A stretch of DNA of 64,000 bases from a virus, in the IMG/VR virus record IMGVR_UViG_3300050014_000823, positions 142,773-206,772 of that record; one strand, given 5' to 3'. Below are positions 33,190 to 42,173 of this stretch, piece after piece; within the stretch, counting starts at the first letter, position 1, and each line of letters begins with the position of its first letter. The notes under the pieces are model-generated. The model was not told where the DNA came from. It saw only the letters and a program-made list of their open reading frames with translations, and searched no databases. Made by a program: the position numbers and the translations under genes.

Positions 33190-36100
33190 TTATTCTACTT
33201 CGGTTACTTTTCCTGTTAATATCAATGGTTCACTCAAATTTACCCACATGCTTAATTGATTTGACATCATTGGTTTACCACCCTGTGCACGATTTACGGC
33301 AATAGTTATATGTGGCTTCTTATTCTTTGTGAGATATTTATCCACCACCACACCAACTGCCATAACCATATCATCCATAGAAAATTCTGTGGCTTCCATA
33401 ACAATAGTCATGCCCAAGAATTTCAAATACTCTGGAGCAATCGGACCTAAGTTCATTGTCATGTGATGTGCAATAGTTTCCCAACCTTCGGGAATCATAT
33501 TACCAAGTCTCTTAAGCAATGCTGTACGGGATTTGTCATCAAGCACCACGGCAGTATATTTCACATTTTTATTCATGTCTTCGTCAAGTACTTCGTTATC
33601 AACTAATTTGTGATATAAATCGTGTTTTAATTTTTCATCATGGCTGAAATCCTCATAATTATTCTGTAAGAATTCCAATACGGATTTATCTGATGCACTT
33701 TCATATCCACCTTGATTCCACTCATAATATTTATCCGTAAAGAAATTAATATCAACCTGTTGTCCATTTACGTTCCAAGTAGGCTTCTCTTGACCTGTTT
33801 CAGGATAACTATATTCGTTAAGTGTAATTGGTTCGCCTTTAACATTCTCATAATACTCCGGATAAAAATTATATTGAGGATTACGTCTTTTTGCAGCTCT
33901 TAAGAAGTCATTAACAATTTTTATGTTGTCATAATCATATTCATCTGCAGCAAAATCATAACTACTGTCAGCCAAACCGAAATCATTTGTGCTTCCAATT
34001 CTGTTTACAAGCATCCATTCAGTCAAATAATTATACATGGCTTCTGTATCACCCTCAATAAATCCCAATGCTCTACCAATATTACCATGATTAAAATAAC
34101 CGTCCTTTTGTGCAAGAAATAAATTGCCCTCTTGGTCAATTATTCCTCTGACTCCCGGACCGATATTCCGTAATGATTTAGGATTTTCATATATTGGTGA
34201 CTTTTTACCATTTCTATCTCTTACCATAGCAACTGGTTCTTCTTCCTGTGCCTGTACTGCACCCCTTGCAATCACGTCTTGTTCTGCACTCTGATTTGGC
34301 ATGTTAAACATCCTTTCAGCAGCTTTATCGGCAATACTTTCATCTACACTACCGTCAAGCATAAGTTTATCGCCATCATTGCCTTTATGACCTTTCCAAG
34401 TATAAACCAATTCAGTACCGTTAAGCATTCTGTTCTTCTCGAATGGTTTAATGTACTTCTGTCCTTCTCCGGGTTTAACATACGCAATTGTAATATGTGG
34501 ATGATAATCGGGGAATGCACTTGTATGTGGTAATGCTTTCATTATCTCATTTAATTTTGTAAGTTCTGGAGATTCAACATCGAACTTAACAACATCAAAC
34601 TTAGGATTACCAGTGAAAAACGATATGCCCTTAATTCCTATCTTAATTGGTTCTATCGGCATATTTTTTTCAAACAAACTAAAGCAATCTTCTGAAGTTA
34701 CTTCATCGTGAAAACCATATAATATTGTAGTATGTGGTTCTGTTTCAATTCCATATCCTGGCTCGTCATAAACATCATCAGGAGAAATTATTGACGTAAT
34801 TTTTGTCCAAATCGGAACGTCAAGAAACAACATCAGACATCCATATTCTATTTTGTCCGTGGGTTTTACTTCTTCCTTAATCATTTCGCCATTTTGTTTC
34901 GCCAAAGCTAATAAATCTTCACGATTATTCCTAACCTTATCTGCATAAACCTTTAGCAATAATGATTTTTGCATGTCGCCAATTGCCTTACCCTGTAAAC
35001 CAAGTTGTGACAAATCATTACCATTAACAGCTAATTCGTTGACAGTTTTAGGATATTTGCCCTGTTGAAATTCTTCTGAGGCTTTTTGAAGTCCCATTGG
35101 AATTATCTGACTCTGTAATGCCTGTGGACTTAGCAGATACATATTATGTGCAATTGACCTATCGAGAACATCATGTGTTATGTCGGGTAATGTAAACGCT
35201 AATTCAAGTGCTTTAATTTCCTTATATGTTGGGATATCACCTTTGAGATTATTCTTGTAAAATTCCGAAGGACTCTGAACAGTACCAACTGCCAACAGAT
35301 AAATAAATTCACCCATTGTTTTAACATCGGCAATTCTATCGCTAATCTGCTTTGGCTGTCCACCGAAAATCTGTTCATATAAGCCAGTATTCACAAGTAA
35401 ATCCGCACCCATTTTCACATTACCCTTCTTGATTATCTTATCGAATTCCGTTAAAATTCTCTCTGGTGCAATTTCTTTAACCCTCTGGGCATTTTCTTTT
35501 ATCATCTGCATAGTCTGTGGCTCAATTGTAAACCCGAAACGTGATGCAAATTGTACTGCACGCAACATTCTCAATGGGTCATCACTGAATGCCTGTGGAT
35601 TAACAATACGAATAATTTTGTTTTTAAGGTCTTCTTGACCACCAAATGGGTCAACTATATTACCCTCTGAATCTTTTGCAATAGCATTAATTGTAAAATC
35701 CCTGCGTTCCAAGTCTTTTTCAATCGGTAGTGCATGGTCAGACTTAACATCAAAACCTTGATGACCACCTTCACCCGTAGCTGTTTCAGTACGTGGAATA
35801 GCAATGTCAATATCATCGGTAGCACCCTTTGGCTTGAATTTCAACACACCAAATGATTTACCAACAGCATCTACACGACCATATTTGCCAAGAAGTTGTT
35901 CAAGTTCTTCAAACGGCACACCAGTAATAAGCACATCCAAATCTTTGGATTGTTTACCAAGAAATTCATCCCGGACCGCACCACCAACACTATAAATTTT
36001 ACCACCAAGTTGCTCAACCTCTTGTTTGAAAGGCAAGTCTTGTAATGACATTATTTCCGCTTCGTTCATGACTGATTCTTCAAGTGCATTATCTCCATAA

Positions 36101-39100
36101 AAACGTATTGATTCCGCTATGAATTCCATAGTCGGATTTTTTTCTTTTGCCAAAGATAAGAATTTTTCGTAATATGGCAACGCTTCTTCTCTTTTTGGTA
36201 CAGTTTCCCAATAACTTGAATGAAAGTTTCTTTTTTCTTCTGGATATAACGGTGCATTTGACTCTCCAACTAAGATGATATTATCTCTTTTATATCGTTG
36301 AACAGTCAAAAAATTAGTTGGTGGGGTTTTATCCCAATGTTCCTCATTTTCAATGACTCCCAAGCTATTGAGGGTATAGAGTAATTCGAAGTGTATAACA
36401 ACACTTTTTTGTTCAGTGTATAAGTTTCCTTCTTTGTCAACAACACCCCGGACATCACCCCAAATATTTTTCCAAGATTTCGGATTTTTTATTATTACCA
36501 ACCCATTTTCGGGATTATTGTAAACGATATCTTCGGAATCCTGCTCCCTGTTGAACCTATCGTTGAATTCTGCATCAGGATTCGGAACATTAAACATTTT
36601 TTCCGCAGCAACATCCGCTACACCTTCGTCAACACTTACTGGTTCTCCTTCAATAAAAGTATAATATTCTTCATAAAACTCATATTGTGGATTTCGTCTT
36701 TTTGTGGCTTTCAATATATCAATTGCATTGTCATAGTTATGCGCATTTGAATTAATATATCTTGAAGAAATGTCCCCCAAACCGAAATTATTTGTTAAGT
36801 CAACCCTATTAAGTAATTGATATTTATCTAATTCTGAATATATTCTTGCATCAATCGTGAATAATCCCAATGCTTTTGCTATATTACCGTGGGTAAATGA
36901 ATAATCTGCTTGTGCAACATATAGATTTCCATCTGTATCTGCGATTGCCCGTACATCCCTTTGAAATCTTTCTAAGGATTTGGGATTTTTATAAATTTGA
37001 CTAACTCTTCCAATGGTATCTACTACTTCTCCAACAGGTTCATTCGTATTTTTTTCTATCTCACCCTGTGCTTGAACGTCTTGTTCTGCATGTGGGTCGG
37101 GAATATTAAATGCTTTCTCAGCATATTTATCAGCCACACCTTCCATTTGATATTTCTTACCACCCGTAGGTTTGAAATTCTTCTTAAATGCAGTGTACAT
37201 CAGACTTGAAATTCTTTCAGATTCTCCTTCTTCACTGATACTCTCTGTTCTTTTTCTGAAAAGCAATTCAACTTTATTTGCAATGTCATGGGCGTTATCG
37301 TATGTATAACCATAATGCTTGATAAGATAGCTTTCAACCCTTTCATGAAGTAAAATCCCTTCAAAGTCGTTTGGCTTTGTCAAATGTACGTCATCAACCC
37401 AAAGTTCGTCTGCTGGAATGTGCTTAGCATATTTTTGCTGTGATTTTGGTAAGTCATAGTCAACCCAATGATTGCCACCTTCAACCCACTCAATAAAACC
37501 ACTGTCACGCACTTCGTCACCATTAACTGCATAAACGGGATTGACATCAATACCGTCATTGTATGTACGGATTAATTTCTTATCCAATTCATGTGTAGTA
37601 TTGTCTTTCTCAATCTGTGGTTCACTTACAGGAAATTCTTCTTCGTGTATTGTGTTTTTCATTTTATCGAGATACTGCTCATAGTCTGTATCTTGAAATA
37701 TTTCAGAAGTTTCTTCGTCTGGCTCATCGTATGCTTCTAAACCATTAATCTCATAGAAAGCATTCATTCTCTTTTTAAAATCATCAGTAATATCGACTTT
37801 GCCAATATAATGACCTTGTACTGCCCTTCTGAATCTAACTTCTTTTAAATAAGTAAAATCACCTATTTCCCAATGAGAAATGTCCGCATCGGGTTTTTCG
37901 TTTATTTCATAAACATAAAAAACTCCCGGATTTTTACCGTGTTGCATAAACATCGAATACAGTCCCATTAAAGCACCACCAACACTTTTACTTGCAGCAA
38001 TTTCTGGTGTTTCACTAACCCAAAACGTATCATACTTATATATTGGATTACCGTCATCGTCAATTGCTTCGTAATAACCTTCGGGTTCAAATTCAATCGT
38101 TTCACCCATATATTTTTCAACAGCACGATAATATTTTTCACCACCACTTGTTACCACTTCATTTATTGCAGTATTGGGAAGTCTGTACATCAACTGCATA
38201 GTCTGGAAGTCCTTATTCCTGCCTTTGTTCATGATAAATCCCAATGATTTATACCATGCAGTTAGTTTAGACTTACTTGCGCCCCACATACTATCGGGAG
38301 TTAATGTAACAATTAATTTATTTCTGTCGGCATAGTCAAAGATAAGTTTCATTGCATCATTGGCATATCCTTTACCTCTGAATTCTTTGTTGATAAAAAT
38401 TTTATCTATTGCGATGTAATGATTCTGACCTTGAACGCCTCTGTCCATGATACCTACCTCACCAACGACTTGACCATCATCAGTTATCTTAAGCGAATCA
38501 TATCCGCTTAAATTGTTTGGTAGATTAAGATTCACAGACTCTTTAATACTACCAAATGTCAAGTTGCCAATATCTCCTTGATTACAGGCAGTGCTTGTAC
38601 CGTCACCATTACCACCAAGTCTGCACTTTTTCTTAACATCAACAGTTTTACTGCCAGATTGAAACGACTGAACTCTTTCTGTTATTTGAAATTCGTCTTG
38701 GGTTGCATCACCGACAACATGGTTATATTCTAAGTCTTCGTTTACTTCACTGTTTGCGTTTAAATCGTTGCTTATTGAGGGTGAAGTGTCCATATTATTG
38801 TATGTTGGAAAATTATCTTGACCAAAACTATTGTCTGTCGAATATAATGCTGAACCGTCTTCGTCAACTTGAACAGGTTCTGGCATATTATTAGATTTAA
38901 AAAAATAATTACCAAAACCTACATCAAAAAATCCCAAATTACCATTTGGTTTATATCCTAAGTTATTTGGATTTGTATAATCTGTACTTTCTAAGCCGTA
39001 TTTTTTTACTTCTTCGCCAATTTTAAGTATTTTATCAAAAAATTCTCTGTCTTGTGGATTTCTTGCAAAGTATTTTTGAACCTTATCTTCATCCACATTG

Positions 39101-41256
39101 TCATCGCCAAAACGATTGTGTATGAAATGGTCAAGAACATCGCCATAGTTTGCACCCATTATTTTTTCAAACGCAAATTTCATTCTTTCAACTCTTGCAA
39201 TAAAATCAGCCTTATCTGTTCTTAACTTCTCTAAGATTATCACATAAAGGTCATATCTCGTTTCGCCCGACAATGTATTAGACTTAATTGAGTAGACCTT
39301 ATATGGTTGAGCAATGTATTCTAATGGTTTACCAATAAGTTCAAGATTTTCATTTGCTTCGCTTTGGTCCTTAGTAACCTTTAATACTAAATTGTTTCCT
39401 ATATCATATGCATAGCCAAATACACCATCACCAAGAGGTTTTGGCTGACCATATCCAAACTTCTGTGCTACACTATTCGCCACTTTATTAGCGACTTCTC
39501 TCGGAAATCCTGTAGGTTCTTCATTCAGTACTTCTTCACCTTCGGGTAAAGAAATTCGGTTTTCTGGTGGTAAATCCGGTACAACTACACCCATGCATCC
39601 ACCTATGTCATAGTATGTTAAAATACCGTTCTTATATCCCAAATTACTGAGAGTCATATAATCGTCTGACTTAATCATCAGTGCAAGTAATTCTCTTTTA
39701 ATGTCATAGAGTCCCAACATAAAACGATATGCCTTTTCTCTATCGCCTGCAGCAATATTAGCATCGGGATTTGCCGTTAAAATTAGTTTAGCTAATTCTG
39801 GAAAATCGTTAAATGTTTTTCCAAAAAATTCCGTATCTTCTTTCTTAGGTTTACCTTTGATTAAAATTCTCAATAACCTACCGTATAAGTCTTCACCGAG
39901 CGAATTAATTATTTCAGTGTATCTTTCAAATTCCTGATGTGGTTTATCAACAATATTGTCTTCGATAAGCGCATAAACTGCTTTGTTTTGTTCGGTGTCA
40001 GTTACCTTATACACATTGTAAACCATTGCAAGTGTTTTAGGCTTACCCCTGCTAATTTTTAAACCAGCATCGACCTCACATGCATCAGTAGTAATTTTTA
40101 AAACCCTGTTGTTATTAACCTCATAAGCATATCCATATCCACCACCACCAAGATATTTAATAGCACCAAGATTTAACTTCTGTGCAACCGCATTAGCAAG
40201 AGTATCAGAATATTCTCTTGGTAATTGCATTGCTGCAACTTTTGGACTACTCTCATTTATTTCTACAGTTTCTTCCTCAAGTGGTTCTCTATCATAGAAT
40301 TTACCTCTGATAAGATAGTCTTGAAGTTCCAATAAGTTACTATAAAATTTCTTTTTCTCAGGTACGTGTTCAAGTACTTCTTTAAGGTTGTTTACTACAT
40401 CATGAAATTCATCGACAATATATGGAGCACTTGGAAGTTTTGATGTTGGATATTTGTCTCTGTTGAGTACAAATGAAATAAAATCTTCATTAATTACGCC
40501 AGGTCCGTCACCTACACCGTAAGGCATAAGTCCCCACATAGCTTGTCGGGTATCAACGGCATCTTGTGGTGGTAAATCACCAAGCATATCGTCATTACCA
40601 TCGGCAAAGTTATAAAGTTCATACATTTGATACTTTTGGTTTTTGCCACTATAATGAGTATCTACAACTTCATCATTTAACCCATAGTCGGTTAAAACTA
40701 TTGCAGGTTTACCGTTACGCAGTACTTCTCCAAAGGTACTTGGTCTACCCATATCGCCTGAGTTTTGAGCATAGCTTGCAACAAAATCGGCTAATGAAAA
40801 TGCAAATTCGTTTTTATTCCAAAAAAATTCTTCAAGTTCGGGTGATTGTGGAAATATTTTCTTATGCCCCTTACTTAATTCTTCGGCATTCTTAAGAAAC
40901 TCTTTTAAATCATTCAAACTTGGAATACCTGTTACTTGTTTAATACGTGCTTCATTGACTTTCTTAGCCTTTTCTGCTATCAACCAAGTATCGTCATCCA
41001 TAGAATCAATAACCTTTGCAAGTATATGATGATTGCTTTCAAAATATCCTGCACCTGTCTCTGCTTCGTTTTGACCAACACCTTTGGGGTTTTTCGCAAG
41101 TTTTAATACCTTTTCACCATCAATGTCATAAACGATTCGACCACTACCACTACCAATTCTCGGTAAGTATTGATTTGCGTACTTTATTTTTCCATTAAAT
41201 GATTTAATTTTAAGGAATTCTGGTAAGAAATTCGTTTTGAATTCAGCGTATGTCAT
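33190..41256 (-). CDS. Giant polyvalent protein: kinase-like x3, GNAT, ART-like, metallopeptidase-like, CCA-adding-type NTase, 2H phosphoesterase x2
   Basis: 2688 residues. Approximate order: kinase-like 1 (1-330; GSGSG, LTDYG), 2 (345-560; LGGGGYGYAYEV, DIGG), 3 (585-790; LGDGVFGYAYDI, DVGF); GNAT acetyltransferase (910-1020; NKEFRGKGYANDAM); ART-like (1035-1170; YYRAVE, FWVSETPE, EVRF); metallopeptidase-like (1240-1335; LLHERVESYL); two copies of a 150-residue repeat (1370-1535, 1550-1715); class II CCA-adding/poly(A) polymerase-type head and neck (1745-1960; YSVGGAVRDEFLG, DLDVLI, RRDFTINAIA); 2H phosphoesterase 1 (2135-2290; PHTTILYG, PHITIAYV); third repeat (2312-2470); 2H domain 2 (2565-2688; HHMTM, PHITIAV). 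Domain fusion on this scale is typical of phage polyvalent proteins injected with DNA. Enzyme activities are inferred from motifs. Confidence 0.82.
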   Translation of the reverse strand: MTYAEFKTNFLPEFLKIKSFNGKIKYANQYLPRIGSGSGRIVYDIDGEKVLKLAKNPKGVGQNEAETGAGYFESNHHILAKVIDSMDDDTWLIAEKAKKVNEARIKQVTGIPSLNDLKEFLKNAEELSKGHKKIFPQSPELEEFFWNKNEFAFSLADFVASYAQNSGDMGRPSTFGEVLRNGKPAIVLTDYGLNDEVVDTHYSGKNQKYQMYELYNFADGNDDMLGDLPPQDAVDTRQAMWGLMPYGVGDGPGVINEDFISFVLNRDKYPTSKLPSAPYIVDEFHDVVNNLKEVLEHVPEKKKFYSNLLELQDYLIRGKFYDREPLEEETVEINESSPKVAAMQLPREYSDTLANAVAQKLNLGAIKYLGGGGYGYAYEVNNNRVLKITTDACEVDAGLKISRGKPKTLAMVYNVYKVTDTEQNKAVYALIEDNIVDKPHQEFERYTEIINSLGEDLYGRLLRILIKGKPKKEDTEFFGKTFNDFPELAKLILTANPDANIAAGDREKAYRFMLGLYDIKRELLALMIKSDDYMTLSNLGYKNGILTYYDIGGCMGVVVPDLPPENRISLPEGEEVLNEEPTGFPREVANKVANSVAQKFGYGQPKPLGDGVFGYAYDIGNNLVLKVTKDQSEANENLELIGKPLEYIAQPYKVYSIKSNTLSGETRYDLYVIILEKLRTDKADFIARVERMKFAFEKIMGANYGDVLDHFIHNRFGDDNVDEDKVQKYFARNPQDREFFDKILKIGEEVKKYGLESTDYTNPNNLGYKPNGNLGFFDVGFGNYFFKSNNMPEPVQVDEDGSALYSTDNSFGQDNFPTYNNMDTSPSISNDLNANSEVNEDLEYNHVVGDATQDEFQITERVQSFQSGSKTVDVKKKCRLGGNGDGTSTACNQGDIGNLTFGSIKESVNLNLPNNLSGYDSLKITDDGQVVGEVGIMDRGVQGQNHYIAIDKIFINKEFRGKGYANDAMKLIFDYADRNKLIVTLTPDSMWGASKSKLTAWYKSLGFIMNKGRNKDFQTMQLMYRLPNTAINEVVTSGGEKYYRAVEKYMGETIEFEPEGYYEAIDDDGNPIYKYDTFWVSETPEIAASKSVGGALMGLYSMFMQHGKNPGVFYVYEINEKPDADISHWEIGDFTYLKEVRFRRAVQGHYIGKVDITDDFKKRMNAFYEINGLEAYDEPDEETSEIFQDTDYEQYLDKMKNTIHEEEFPVSEPQIEKDNTTHELDKKLIRTYNDGIDVNPVYAVNGDEVRDSGFIEWVEGGNHWVDYDLPKSQQKYAKHIPADELWVDDVHLTKPNDFEGILLHERVESYLIKHYGYTYDNAHDIANKVELLFRKRTESISEEGESERISSLMYTAFKKNFKPTGGKKYQMEGVADKYAEKAFNIPDPHAEQDVQAQGEIEKNTNEPVGEVVDTIGRVSQIYKNPKSLERFQRDVRAIADTDGNLYVAQADYSFTHGNIAKALGLFTIDARIYSELDKYQLLNRVDLTNNFGLGDISSRYINSNAHNYDNAIDILKATKRRNPQYEFYEEYYTFIEGEPVSVDEGVADVAAEKMFNVPNPDAEFNDRFNREQDSEDIVYNNPENGLVIIKNPKSWKNIWGDVRGVVDKEGNLYTEQKSVVIHFELLYTLNSLGVIENEEHWDKTPPTNFLTVQRYKRDNIILVGESNAPLYPEEKRNFHSSYWETVPKREEALPYYEKFLSLAKEKNPTMEFIAESIRFYGDNALEESVMNEAEIMSLQDLPFKQEVEQLGGKIYSVGGAVRDEFLGKQSKDLDVLITGVPFEELEQLLGKYGRVDAVGKSFGVLKFKPKGATDDIDIAIPRTETATGEGGHQGFDVKSDHALPIEKDLERRDFTINAIAKDSEGNIVDPFGGQEDLKNKIIRIVNPQAFSDDPLRMLRAVQFASRFGFTIEPQTMQMIKENAQRVKEIAPERILTEFDKIIKKGNVKMGADLLVNTGLYEQIFGGQPKQISDRIADVKTMGEFIYLLAVGTVQSPSEFYKNNLKGDIPTYKEIKALELAFTLPDITHDVLDRSIAHNMYLLSPQALQSQIIPMGLQKASEEFQQGKYPKTVNELAVNGNDLSQLGLQGKAIGDMQKSLLLKVYADKVRNNREDLLALAKQNGEMIKEEVKPTDKIEYGCLMLFLDVPIWTKITSIISPDDVYDEPGYGIETEPHTTILYGFHDEVTSEDCFSLFEKNMPIEPIKIGIKGISFFTGNPKFDVVKFDVESPELTKLNEIMKALPHTSAFPDYHPHITIAYVKPGEGQKYIKPFEKNRMLNGTELVYTWKGHKGNDGDKLMLDGSVDESIADKAAERMFNMPNQSAEQDVIARGAVQAQEEEPVAMVRDRNGKKSPIYENPKSLRNIGPGVRGIIDQEGNLFLAQKDGYFNHGNIGRALGFIEGDTEAMYNYLTEWMLVNRIGSTNDFGLADSSYDFAADEYDYDNIKIVNDFLRAAKRRNPQYNFYPEYYENVKGEPITLNEYSYPETGQEKPTWNVNGQQVDINFFTDKYYEWNQGGYESASDKSVLEFLQNNYEDFSHDEKLKHDLYHKLVDNEVLDEDMNKNVKYTAVVLDDKSRTALLKRLGNMIPEGWETIAHHMTMNLGPIAPEYLKFLGMTIVMEATEFSMDDMVMAVGVVVDKYLTKNKKPHITIAVNRAQGGKPMMSNQLSMWVNLSEPLILTGKVTEVE

Positions 41257-41275
41257 GCCAACATTATTAAGTTAT

Positions 41276-41285
41276 TAATAAATAC
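41276..41285 (-). promoter_or_regulatory. Late-type promoter motif (GTATTTATTA)
   Basis: 19 nt upstream of the giant protein's start at 41256; supports late expression with virion genes. Confidence 0.5.
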
Positions 41286-41303
41286 AAACTTGATTATAAA
41301 AAG

Positions 41304-41325
41304 AAAGGACATCTTACTGTCCTTT
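41304..41325 (-). terminator. Terminator hairpin overlapping a stop codon
   Basis: AAAGGACA pairs with TGTCCTTT; the stop at 41314 of the upstream gene lies inside the loop region. A-rich plus strand gives a T-rich tail on the minus strand. Confidence 0.65.
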
Positions 41326-42126
41326 ATTTTTGTTTTTGTTTTGTAATTCTCGTATGGTTTCGTAAACCACCGATTTTATCATTTCCTTATTCTCTGTAAG
41401 CACTTCTTTGATTCTTTCAACAGCATACATTTCAAGTATGGTTGACTTAATGGCTTCCTCCACAATCGGACCGAAGTTTTCCATGAGATAGTTATTCACT
41501 GTTCTCTTTACACTCTCAGTTAAATAACCCTCATTAATCATTGGCATACCATTGTTTCCGAATGACACTGCAGGTGGATTTAATAGACTTCCATCAGGAT
41601 TAACGGGTTGTCCCTTGGCATTGTATAGCTGATTTGCAGCCATTGCTCTATTGTTATTAAAACCTTCGATAGATTCAGCAAGAGTTCCATTATTACCTGC
41701 CACACCAACACTTCTGAATTTTCTTTGAAAATCACTGAAGATTGCATCGTCTCTTTCTGGTCCCATTCCCATATCGGCTTCATTAATTCTTCCCGGCTGA
41801 ACATACTGTGGGGGTTGATTGTGTTGCGGTGCTGCAGGAGCAACATAATTTGTAGAATTTTTTAATTCCTTAATTTTATTTATCGCTTCAGGTGTTACGA
41901 CACCACTTTTAACTGCGCCACTAATAATGTCTGCCCTTTCATTCATTGTCTTTATATTGTTCACAACAGGAGTATTCTGACCTGTATGAAGTGATGTAAG
42001 CAAGCTATTTAGGAATACATCTTTTGCAGGTATTGTAGTACCTTGCATTGTTTCACCAAGAATGCCTTTTTCCTTTTTGCGGGTATCTATCTCAGTTCTG
42101 AGTTTATTTAAATCGGGTTTTGCCAT
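41314..42126 (-). CDS. Uncharacterised protein, possibly structural
   Basis: 270 residues. The N-terminal part is helical (MAKPDLNKLRTEIDTRKKEK), the middle is rich in Pro, Gln and Asn and likely disordered, and the C-terminus is an amphipathic helix bundle (VKRTVNNYLMENFGPIVEEA). No family is recognised. It has its own promoter motif and a terminator at its stop. Scaffold-like or internal virion roles are possible, without direct evidence. Confidence 0.62.
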   Translation of the reverse strand: MAKPDLNKLRTEIDTRKKEKGILGETMQGTTIPAKDVFLNSLLTSLHTGQNTPVVNNIKTMNERADIISGAVKSGVVTPEAINKIKELKNSTNYVAPAAPQHNQPPQYVQPGRINEADMGMGPERDDAIFSDFQRKFRSVGVAGNNGTLAESIEGFNNNRAMAANQLYNAKGQPVNPDGSLLNPPAVSFGNNGMPMINEGYLTESVKRTVNNYLMENFGPIVEEAIKSTILEMYAVERIKEVLTENKEMIKSVVYETIRELQNKNKNKGQ

Positions 42127-42160
42127 TATCTTAAAATTATAAAATTTTATTATTTTTTAT

Positions 42161-42169
42161 AATAAATAC
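42161..42169 (-). promoter_or_regulatory. Late-type promoter motif (GTATTTATT)
   Basis: 34 nt upstream of the start at 42126. Confidence 0.45.
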
Positions 42170-42173
42170 GTGG

